A stretch of 47,222 bases of DNA from Acidobacteriota bacterium (GTDB lineage: Bacteria > Acidobacteriota > Terriglobia > Acidiferrales > 2-02-FULL-67-57): positions 1-47,222 of the forward strand of contig JACZYA010000008.1 in NCBI GenBank assembly GCA_022571295.1, given 5' to 3'. The translations under genes were made by a program, and so were the position numbers. Positions 1 through 7,679 of this stretch are shown one piece after another. The notes beneath the pieces are model-generated. The model was given only the letters and a program-made list of their open reading frames with translations, had not been told where the DNA came from and made no database searches. Each line of letters starts with the position of its first letter. Position 1 is the stretch's first letter.

Positions 1-282
1 ACCGCCGAAGAGGCGCTGCAACTGCGGCTGGTGAACAAAGTGGTGCCGGAGGCCGACCTGGACAAGACCCTCGATCAACTGCTGGCGAAAATCGCGCAGC
101 ACTCCGCCCCGGTGCTCTCCATGACCAAGCGCGCCCTCTACGAAGGCCTGGGCATGAGCCTGACCGATTCCATGAAGCATTCGCGCGACCTTTTCCTGAA
201 CGAGCTCTACAAACTGGAAGACAGCCAGGAAGGCTTGCGCGCCGTGATTGAAAAGCGCAAGCCGCAATGGAAGAATCGCTGA
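1..282 (+). CDS. Enoyl-CoA hydratase/isomerase family protein, C-terminal part (truncated by window start)
   Basis: Frame 1 open from base 1: TAEEALQLRLVNKVVPEADLDKTLDQLLAKIAQHSAPVLSMTKRAL..., typical crotonase C-terminus. Confidence 0.85.
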   Translation, partial: TAEEALQLRLVNKVVPEADLDKTLDQLLAKIAQHSAPVLSMTKRALYEGLGMSLTDSMKHSRDLFLNELYKLEDSQEGLRAVIEKRKPQWKNR

Positions 283-300
283 GCCCGACGGGCCCCACCC

Positions 301-762
301 ATGGCCGCCACGCCAAAATCCGGGCCGGAACCAACGCCAACCGTCAGCCTGGACCGTAACCTGCCGGCGGAGCTGCGCGCGGCGGAGCGGACCGTGCGCG
401 ACGTCATACACGCGCTGCGTGCGGCGGAATGCAACTGCGGCGACCTGAATGAAATCCAACTCGCGCTGGGAGAAGCGCTCGCCAACGCAGTTCGCCACGG
501 TTGCCGACTGAATGCCCGCAAGCGCATCTCCGTCCAGTGCCGCTACCACCCCGCGGAGGGGTTGTGGCTGGTGGTGCGCGACCCGGGCGCCGGCTTCGCC
601 CCGGAAAAAATTCCCGACCCCACCCAGCCGGAAAACCTGGAGAAATTCGGCGGCCGCGGCATTTATCTGATCCGGCGGTTGATGGACGAGGTCGAATTCC
701 GCGACGCCGGACGCGAAATCCACATGCGCCGCCGCCCCCGCCCGCCCGCAAAAACGAAGTAG
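301..762 (+). CDS. ATP-binding protein, RsbW-like anti-sigma kinase (HATPase_c_2)
   Basis: LNEIQLALGEALANAVRHG and DPGAGFAPEKIPDP...GGRGIYLIRRLMDEVEF: N box and G boxes of GHKL ATPases. Confidence 0.85.
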   Translation: MAATPKSGPEPTPTVSLDRNLPAELRAAERTVRDVIHALRAAECNCGDLNEIQLALGEALANAVRHGCRLNARKRISVQCRYHPAEGLWLVVRDPGAGFAPEKIPDPTQPENLEKFGGRGIYLIRRLMDEVEFRDAGREIHMRRRPRPPAKTK

Positions 763-825
763 CGTTCCAACCAGCCACGTCCAAAGAAAACGGCTGAGTT
801 CGAGAAAGCGTTAGTGGGCCAAGTT

Positions 826-885
826 CGTCCAGCCCGGTGGCAGGGGTCCTTCGATTGCGCTCAGGACAGGCCACCGGGTTGGACG
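826..885. repeat. Palindromic repeat of the 'CCTTCGAYT..GCTCAGGACAGGCC' family
   Basis: CGTCCAGCCCGGTGGC (826-841) / GCCACCGGGTTGGACG (870-885) flank GGTCCTTCGATTGCGCTCAGGACAG; same layout at 24104-24151. Confidence 0.75.
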
Positions 886-979
886 TGAGAGGAACGGCGA
901 GTACCTGAATCGAAGGGCCTGACCCACTACTTTGAGAAGATAGTCTGATTGACACCAAGGCTGCTGCGGACGTACACTC

Positions 980-1202
980 GGCGCGCTTGAAGGCTCGCCA
1001 GGGAAACGGGCGAGCAAGGCTCAGTGCCGGGGAAGGCGGTGCGAATCCGCCACGGTCCCGCCACTGTAATCGGTGCAGCCCCCGCGGGGGCAGCGCTTCA
1101 CACGCCACTGTCCGCAAGGATGGGAAGGCAGAAAGCGCAAGAAGCCCGGAGGCAAAAACTCCGGGCGCGCCGTCAGTCAGGAAACCCGACTGAGCCTTGG
1201 CC
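980..1202 (+). ncRNA. Cobalamin riboswitch upstream of btuFCD
   Basis: GTGCCGGGGAAGGCGGTGCGAATCCGCCACGGTCCCGCCACTGTAATCGG ... CGCCACTGTCCGCAAGGATGGGAAGGC ... GTCAGGAAACCCGACTGAG; conserved B12-box elements; directly precedes B12 transport genes. Confidence 0.93.
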
Positions 1203-1243
1203 GGAACACTCTCCGAGCGAGAGAGTGGAGGTAGGACATTGCG

Positions 1244-1283
1244 CCTCAACTCTCGTGGCCGGGAGTTGAGGTTTTTTGTTTTT
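1244..1283 (+). terminator. Intrinsic terminator, probable riboswitch expression platform
   Basis: CCTCAACTC (1244-1252) / GAGTTGAGG (1263-1271) perfect stem followed by TTTTTTGTTTTT. Confidence 0.9.
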
Positions 1284-1304
1284 GCCCCAGGCAGATGGTG
1301 GAAC

Positions 1305-2252
1305 GTGCTGACCGACCGCCCAAAAACTAATTCGTTCGCACTCGCCGGGCTCCTGCTGGCCGCCAGTTGGCTGTGCACCCCGGCTTCCGCCCGCACCATC
1401 GAGCAACCCTCCCGCACGGTGGTGGATGAAACCGGGCGAGTGGTGCGCGTGCCGACCCGCATCGAGCGCATCATCACGCTCGCGCCCAGCCTGACCGAAA
1501 TCGTTTACGCCCTGGGGTTGGAAGACCGCCTGGTGGGCGTCACCAATCAATGCGACTACCCCCCGGCGGCGCAGCAAAAGCAACGGGTGGGCGATGTCAT
1601 CAACCCCAACCTGGAAATGATTGTGGAGCTCAAGCCGGACGTGGTGCTGGGCAGCAAGGTGGACAACCTCAGCAAAACCGTGGAGGCCATCAAGCATCTG
1701 GGCGTCCCGCTCTATGGGCTCTACCCTACCACCGTGCAGGGGGTTCTCGACTCCATCCGCCACATCGCCGAGCTGGCCGGGGTGGCCGAGCGCGGCGCGG
1801 CGCTGGCCGGGCGCTTGCAAGCGCAACTGCGCGAGCTCCAGACCCGGCTCGAACAAACCTCGACCGCCAAGCCGCGCCTCCTTTTCGTGGTCTGGGTCGA
1901 TCCATTGATTGTGGTCGGCGGCGGCACCTTCCTCAGCGACGCGCTCACGCAGGCGGGCGGCATTTCCGTCTCGGCCGGGCTGCGGGGAAACTGGCCGCGG
2001 CTCAGTCTGGAAGAAGTGGTTGAGCTCGACCCCGATTTTCTTGTGCTGCCGCGCTCGCATGGCCTCAACACCCGGATGGCGAACTTGAACCAGCGCAAAC
2101 CCTGGAACCGCTTGCGAGCGGTGCGGCAGAATCGCGTCATCTGGATCGACGCCGCCATCGAACGCCCCGGCCCGCGCATTGTGGCGGTGATTGAGCAGTT
2201 GGCGCAGGCGCTGCACCCACAGCTTGCCCCGGCGGAGGTAGCGGCGCAATGA
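1305..2252 (+). CDS. btuF: Periplasmic cobalamin ABC transporter substrate-binding protein
   Basis: Signal peptide then RIERIITLAPSLTEIVYALGLEDRLVGVTNQCDYP; GTG start at 1305 chosen because the track start (1197) lies inside the riboswitch and terminator. Confidence 0.88.
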   Translation: MLTDRPKTNSFALAGLLLAASWLCTPASARTIEQPSRTVVDETGRVVRVPTRIERIITLAPSLTEIVYALGLEDRLVGVTNQCDYPPAAQQKQRVGDVINPNLEMIVELKPDVVLGSKVDNLSKTVEAIKHLGVPLYGLYPTTVQGVLDSIRHIAELAGVAERGAALAGRLQAQLRELQTRLEQTSTAKPRLLFVVWVDPLIVVGGGTFLSDALTQAGGISVSAGLRGNWPRLSLEEVVELDPDFLVLPRSHGLNTRMANLNQRKPWNRLRAVRQNRVIWIDAAIERPGPRIVAVIEQLAQALHPQLAPAEVAAQ

Positions 2253-3346
2253 GCGCAGTCTTCGGAAGCCACCCGCGCGTGACGCTCAAGCGCGTGCTCA
2301 AGGTCTGCGGGTTGCTGGCGGCGGTGTTGGTGGTGCTGGGGCTGGTGGCGCTGACGCTGGGCGCGGCTTCGATTTCCACCCGGGAAGTGGCGGCGGCGCT
2401 GTGGGAGTCGCTCACCGGCTCGCCCAATACGCTCTCGCCCGAACATCGCCTGATCCTGCTGGAGATTCGCCTGCCGCGCATCCTGCTGGCCATGATTGTA
2501 GGCGCCGCCTTGGCCGTGGCCGGTGCCGGCTATCAGGCCCTGCTACGCAACCCGCTGGCCGACCCCTACGTGCTGGGCATGTCGAGCGGAGCCGCCCTGG
2601 GCGCGATCCTGTCGTTGGCGCTGGCGTCACAATTCGTGGTGGCGACGCCGGTGGCGGCCTCGGTAGGCGCGCTGCTGACCATCGCCGCCGTCTATTCCCT
2701 GGGCCGCTCCGGGGGTGAACTCTCTCCCTACACTTTACTTCTGGCCGGGATCATGACGGCCTATTTCCTCACCGCCATTATGCGGTTCCTGCTGAACTTC
2801 CTCTCCGGGCGCGACCTGCGCGGCGCCACCTTCTGGCTGATGGGCGACCTCAGCAATCCCGCCCCCCTGCCGCTGGGATGGCTGGCGCTGGCGGTGCTGG
2901 TGGCGGTCGGCGTCATCTACGCCGTGGCCGGCAACTTGAACCTGCTGTTGGGGGGCGAGCCCGAGGCGGAAGCGCTGGGGGTGGACGTGCGGCGGACAAA
3001 GCTGGCGGTCTATCTGGCCGCCTCCTTCGCCACCGGATTGGCGGTCTCGGTGAGCGGGGCCATCGGCTTCGTAGGTTTGCTGGTGCCGCACCTGGTACGG
3101 CTGCTCTTCGGCACCGACTACCGGCTGCTGGTGCCGGCGACGGCGTTGGGCGGCGCCATCGCGCTGGTCGCAGCCGACACCCTGGCGCGCACGGTGGTGG
3201 CGCCGACCGAGCTGCCGGTGGGGGCGGTGACGGCGCTGCTGGGCGCGCCCCTGTTCATCTATTTGCTGCGGCGTCCGCGGCTGGGTCCTCCCGTTCCCGC
3301 GCAAGCTTCTCCGCCGGAAAAGGCGACCGAGGACAAAGGAAAGTAA
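2249..3346 (+). CDS. btuC: FecCD/BtuC-family ABC transporter permease
   Basis: RLPRILLAMIVGAALAVAGAGYQALLRNPLADPYVLGMSSGAALGA; overlaps btuF stop (ATGA). Confidence 0.93.
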   Translation: MSAVFGSHPRVTLKRVLKVCGLLAAVLVVLGLVALTLGAASISTREVAAALWESLTGSPNTLSPEHRLILLEIRLPRILLAMIVGAALAVAGAGYQALLRNPLADPYVLGMSSGAALGAILSLALASQFVVATPVAASVGALLTIAAVYSLGRSGGELSPYTLLLAGIMTAYFLTAIMRFLLNFLSGRDLRGATFWLMGDLSNPAPLPLGWLALAVLVAVGVIYAVAGNLNLLLGGEPEAEALGVDVRRTKLAVYLAASFATGLAVSVSGAIGFVGLLVPHLVRLLFGTDYRLLVPATALGGAIALVAADTLARTVVAPTELPVGAVTALLGAPLFIYLLRRPRLGPPVPAQASPPEKATEDKGK

Positions 3347-4201
3347 ATGGCAACCAAGTTGGCCCCTCATCGGCAAGCCACACCGGTGGCGCTGGAAACG
3401 CGGCGGGTCTCGTTCAGCTACGGGGAGTTTCGGCTCCAACCGATGAACTTCTCCGTCCGCCGCGGCGAGTTGCTGACCATCATCGGGCCCAACGCCTCGG
3501 GCAAGTCCACGCTGCTGAAGTTGCTGGCCGGGCTGCTGACGCCGGAAGGCGGGGCCGTGCTGCTGGACAGTCGGCCGGTGGGAACCCTGACCCGGCGGGA
3601 GCGGGCGCGACGCATCGCCGTGGTGCAGCAGGAAAGCTCGCTGCTGTTTCCCATCCGGGTGCTGCCGTTCGTGTTGCAGGGGCGACACGTCCACATGCGG
3701 CTGCTGGGGTTTGAAAGTGCCCGCGATGTGCAGATTGCGCGCGAGGCCCTGATCGCCACCCGCACCGCCCACCTGGGCGAGCGCTTGATGCAGGAACTCT
3801 CGGGCGGAGAAAAGCAGCGCGTGATTCTGGCGCGGGCGCTGGCGCAGCAGCCGGAACTGCTGCTGCTGGACGAGCCTACGCTGCACCTGGACATCGGCTT
3901 CCAGGTGGAGCTGCTGCGGCTGGTGCGGCAGTTGGCGCGCGAACAGGAGTACGCCGTCGTGCTGGTGAGCCACGAACTGAACCTGGCGGCTGAGTTCTCT
4001 GACACCGCCCTGCTGCTCCACCAGGGCCGGATGCTGCGCTACGGCGCGCCGGCGGAGGTGTTTGAGCAGGAGCTGCTCGAACAGGTATTTCAAACCGAGC
4101 TCGACGTCTTTCTGCATCCGGAAACCGGACGCCCGCGCGTGCTGATACGCGCGGTGGACACAGAAGAAGGAGGTGATGGCCGCGAAACACTTGAGTCGTA
4201 G
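3347..4201 (+). CDS. btuD: ABC transporter ATP-binding protein (cobalamin/Fe-siderophore type)
   Basis: Walker A GPNASGKST, signature LSGGEKQRV, Walker B LLLLDEPT; starts right after the btuC stop. Confidence 0.93.
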   Translation: MATKLAPHRQATPVALETRRVSFSYGEFRLQPMNFSVRRGELLTIIGPNASGKSTLLKLLAGLLTPEGGAVLLDSRPVGTLTRRERARRIAVVQQESSLLFPIRVLPFVLQGRHVHMRLLGFESARDVQIAREALIATRTAHLGERLMQELSGGEKQRVILARALAQQPELLLLDEPTLHLDIGFQVELLRLVRQLAREQEYAVVLVSHELNLAAEFSDTALLLHQGRMLRYGAPAEVFEQELLEQVFQTELDVFLHPETGRPRVLIRAVDTEEGGDGRETLES

Positions 4202-4224
4202 CAAGAGTGCTTGAGTGAGAAAAC

Positions 4225-4470
4225 TTTTACCCAAAACCGCATGGTTCAGACGCGCGTCCCGTCCCCAGCACTGGGGCGGGGCACGGGAATCAGGTGAGAA
4301 GCCTGAGCCGCCGCGCGACTGTAAGATGGCCCTACACACATTCTAAAGCCACTGTCCCTATGGCCCGCCTACGCTAAGAGTTCGGCGGGCAGGACGGGAA
4401 GGCGACGTTCCAGCAGCGCCATCAAGCCAGGAGACCGGTCTGAACCGCTTCGCGTAACCCCTTCGCTGGG
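4225..4470 (+). ncRNA. Cobalamin riboswitch upstream of TonB-dependent receptor
   Basis: GGCACGGGAATCAGGTGAGAAGCCTGAGCCGCCGCGCGACTGTAAG ... AAAGCCACTGTCCC ... GGACGGGAAGGCG ... AAGCCAGGAGACCGG. Confidence 0.93.
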
Positions 4471-4485
4471 GAGGAGGAAAACGCT

Positions 4486-6726
4486 ATGACCGCACGCTTG
4501 ATGGTTGTTTGTTTCCTGGTTAGTTTTTGGGGGCTCGTCCCTCTCTCTTTGTTCTCGCAAGACTCACCCGTCCCGGCGGGAACCATCACCGGGACGGTGC
4601 TTGATCCTAACCGCGACCCGCTGCCGCGGGCCACGGCCTACCTGCTCGACCCCGCCGGAGTGGACGTCGCCCGCGCGCTGACTGACAACCGGGGCCGCTT
4701 CCGCTTCGACGGCCTCGCCGAAGCCCGCTACACGCTCACAGTTGAGCTGGTGGGCTTTGAAACCGTCCGCCAATCGGTTGAACCGGGCACCGAGCTGGAG
4801 CTGACCTTGGAGCTGGCTCCGGTGCGCGAGCAGGTAGTCGTAACCGCCACCCGCACCCAAGCGCCCAGCGGGCAACTGGGAGCCAACACTACCGTGCTGA
4901 CCGAAGAAGTCATTGCCAGCCGCCAGGCGGTTCCCCTCAGCGACCTCTTGCGGTCGGTGGCCGGCGTGGCCGTGGTGCGCTCGGGCGGCTACGGCACCAT
5001 CACCTCGCTCTTCGTGCGCGGGGGCGAGAGCGACCACAACAAGGTTTTATTGGACGGCATCCCGTTGAACGAGCCCGGCGGCGCCTTCAATTTCGCCAAC
5101 TTGTCGCTGGAAAACATCGAGCGGGTGGAGGTGGTGCGCGGGCCGCAATCGGCGCTGTTCGGCTCCGATGCTGTCGCCAGCGTGGTGCAACTGTTCACCC
5201 GGCGCGGGCGGGCGGAAACCCCCAAGCCGAATTTCTTCGTGGCCTTCGAGGGCGGCAACCGGGACACCTGGCGGGGTCGCGGCGGCCTGACGGGTCAAGC
5301 GGGCCGCTTCGACTACTCTGCTCAATGGGCGCGCTTCTCCACCGACAATCGCGAGCCCAGCAACTTCTTCCACAACACCACCTTTTCCGGAAACTTCGGC
5401 TTGGCGCTCAACCAGCGGACTTCATTGCGAGCGATTCTGCACGGAGAGTTGGGCCGGGTCGGAACGCCGGGAGTGACGGCCTTGGGCGAGCTCGACCGGG
5501 ATGCCTATACGCGGCGGCGGACGGGCGCCGGCAGCTTGACCCTCCGCAACCAGACCACGAATTTCTGGGACCAGCGCCTCACCTACGGCTTCAGCCAGAC
5601 GCGGCGCGTTTCCCGCGACCTCATCATGGATCCACCCTTCACGCCCAGCTTCGAAGGCCGCACCGCCCCTTTTGCGTTCTTCGATTTCCTCTCCGACCGG
5701 CTGGACAACCTGCGCCGACACCACGCCACCTACCAGAGCGACTGGCGCGTCGGCTCCCTCGGCCACCGCGCGGGACAACACATCCTGACCTTCGCCTTCG
5801 AGTGGGAAGGTGAACGCGGCTTTTTCACCGATCGACTCGGCTTTGACCCTGCCGTCAACGCCCGGCGCGACAACTTCGGCTGGGTGATCCAACAACAGGC
5901 GCTCTGGGGCCGGTTCTCGCTGACCAACGGCGTGCGGGTGGAAGACAACGAGACTTTCGGGACCAAACTGCTGCCGCGCACTTCGCTGGCCTACTTTCTC
6001 CGCCGGGGCGGCAGCGCGCTGGGGGCCACCAAGCTGAAGTTCAACTTTGGCCTCGGGATCAAGGAACCCACCCTGATTGACCTGTTCAATCCCTCGCCCT
6101 TCTCGCCCGGCAACCCGAACTTGCTGCCGGAGCGGACCCGCAGCTTCGATGCCGGCGTGGAGCAGCGCTTCTGGTACGAGCGCGGCAAGCTGGAGGTCAA
6201 CCTCTTCCACAACCGTTTCAAGGACCTGATTGTCTTCGCCTTTACCGACCCTACAACTTTCACCGGCACCTTCTTCAACGTGGGACGCGCGAAAGCCAAA
6301 GGCGCGGAGGTGGTGCTGGAGCTGGCTCCGCGCGACGGGCTGCGGGCGCGCGGGAGCTACACTTTCCTCGACTCGCAGATTACCGAACAGGGCGCGGTAT
6401 TCGACCCGGTCTTCGAGGTGGGCCGCCCGCTGCTGCGCCGGCCCAAACACAGCGGGGCGCTGGAACTTTTCTGGAACTGGCGACGCTTGACCCTCAACTC
6501 CACCACCCTGTTCGTGGGCCGTCGCCCCGACAGCGACTTCGCCTTCCTCGGCTTCACCTCCAACCGTGGCTACACCCGCTGGGACTTGGCCGGGAGTTAT
6601 CGGACAACCTACGGCGTCACCTACTTCGGCGTGGTGGAGAATCTACTCAATGATGATTACATGGAGGCGCTGGGGTTCCCGGCGCTGAAGCTGATGTTCC
6701 GTGCCGGGGCGCGGGTGGAGTTCTAG
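4486..6726 (+). CDS. btuB: TonB-dependent outer-membrane receptor with carboxypeptidase-regulatory-like N-domain, probable cobalamin receptor
   Basis: TGTVLDPNRDPLPRATAYLLDP, plug domain (VVRSGGYGTITSLFVRGGESDHNKVLLDGIPLNEPGG), C-terminal barrel; downstream of B12 riboswitch; SD GAGGAGG. Confidence 0.9.
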   Translation: MTARLMVVCFLVSFWGLVPLSLFSQDSPVPAGTITGTVLDPNRDPLPRATAYLLDPAGVDVARALTDNRGRFRFDGLAEARYTLTVELVGFETVRQSVEPGTELELTLELAPVREQVVVTATRTQAPSGQLGANTTVLTEEVIASRQAVPLSDLLRSVAGVAVVRSGGYGTITSLFVRGGESDHNKVLLDGIPLNEPGGAFNFANLSLENIERVEVVRGPQSALFGSDAVASVVQLFTRRGRAETPKPNFFVAFEGGNRDTWRGRGGLTGQAGRFDYSAQWARFSTDNREPSNFFHNTTFSGNFGLALNQRTSLRAILHGELGRVGTPGVTALGELDRDAYTRRRTGAGSLTLRNQTTNFWDQRLTYGFSQTRRVSRDLIMDPPFTPSFEGRTAPFAFFDFLSDRLDNLRRHHATYQSDWRVGSLGHRAGQHILTFAFEWEGERGFFTDRLGFDPAVNARRDNFGWVIQQQALWGRFSLTNGVRVEDNETFGTKLLPRTSLAYFLRRGGSALGATKLKFNFGLGIKEPTLIDLFNPSPFSPGNPNLLPERTRSFDAGVEQRFWYERGKLEVNLFHNRFKDLIVFAFTDPTTFTGTFFNVGRAKAKGAEVVLELAPRDGLRARGSYTFLDSQITEQGAVFDPVFEVGRPLLRRPKHSGALELFWNWRRLTLNSTTLFVGRRPDSDFAFLGFTSNRGYTRWDLAGSYRTTYGVTYFGVVENLLNDDYMEALGFPALKLMFRAGARVEF

Positions 6727-6733
6727 GGAAACT

Positions 6734-7591
6734 TTACTCCGGGGCGGAGGCTGACGGGAGCTGCCGCCACAAGTTCCAGACCAGGCCCAACTGGTCCAAC
6801 ACTTTGAAGAGCGCATCGGGCTGGAGGCGGATGCGGTAGTTGTCAGTCAGGTTGACCCACCGCACGGTTCCGGTGGCGTCCAACAGAAACTCGGCCGGGC
6901 GGGAGATGTCGATTCCTTCTCCCTTGCCGTTTTCGTGCAGCAGGTCGTAGCGGCGAATGACCTCCGCCTTCTCATCCGAGAGGAAGGTGAAGGTGTAGCC
7001 TTGCTTGCGGGCGTGCTCGCGTGCGACCTCCGGCGGGTCTACGCTGATGGCAACGATGCGAATCCCGCGCGCGGTGAACTCTTCCAGGCGCTCCTGCAAA
7101 CTCCGCAACTCGGAGTTGCAGAACGGTCACCAGTAGCCGCGATAGAAGACCAGCAGCAGCCCCCGCTTCTTGTTGTCCTGCGCGGTTTCTTGTTCGCCCA
7201 GCTCCGCCACCAAAGCGGACAGGGCAATCTGATTGCCCTCGGTGTCGGGCAAAGTAAAGTCGGGCGCCTTCTGGCCCACGCGCGGCGCACCCTCGGAAGC
7301 CGGGAGTTGCGCCGACAGGTAAAAGTTGTAGGTCAGGAACAACCCTGTAACCAAAACGCTCAGCACGGCCAGAACGGTGCCGCTCAACTTGCCGCGGTAG
7401 CGCTCGGTCTGGCGGAAGGCGCGCCGCAGGCCGACAGCCACCAAGCCCAGGCCAGCCGCAAACAGCAACAGGCTCGCCCAGGGAAAGTCCCGCGTGAAGG
7501 GATAGCGGGCAAAGAAAATAAAGTAACTGAGAAAAGCCACCAGCGTAAGGAGAAAGCCAGCCGGGGCGAGCAGGTTCCAACTGCGGTTCAT
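6734..7591 (-). CDS. Peroxiredoxin-like (AhpC/TSA/redoxin) selenoprotein; UGA at 7127-7129 read as selenocysteine (UxxC)
   Basis: Track ORFs 7127..7642 and 6734..7108 are in the same frame, separated by one in-frame TGA; joined protein reads ...LLLVFYRGYW-U-PFCNSELRSLQERLEEF..., where families have FYRGxWCPFC. Start 7591 has SD GGGAGGTG. Confidence 0.88.
7094..7121 (-). promoter_or_regulatory. Bacterial SECIS-like hairpin just 3' of the UGA
   Basis: mRNA CUGCAA-CUCCG-(AGUUG)-CGGAG-U-UUGCAG: 11 bp, one bulged U, 5-nt loop with G at position 2, loop begins 16 nt after UGA. Confidence 0.75.
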
Positions 7592-7679
7592 CGGTCGCAC
7601 CTCCCGAGCAAAATATGTAGCAGCAGCTAGCTTGATTTGCAAGGTGCTTCTCGCCGCTGCCGGAGCGTTCCTAGCAACT

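Noticed and set aside
404-1477. 357-aa minus-strand ORF crossing the repeat, riboswitch and btuF start
   Set aside because: Includes the spurious repeat-derived peptide VACPERNRRTPATG and covers structured RNA; not a gene
2735-4339. Long minus-strand ORF opposite btuC/btuD
   Set aside because: Antisense shadow of high-GC coding sequence; low-complexity Gln/Arg/His-rich peptide
6734-7108. Treating the two halves of the redoxin as two separate genes
   Set aside because: Same frame, single TGA exactly at the catalytic Cys, and SECIS-like hairpin; recoding explains it better
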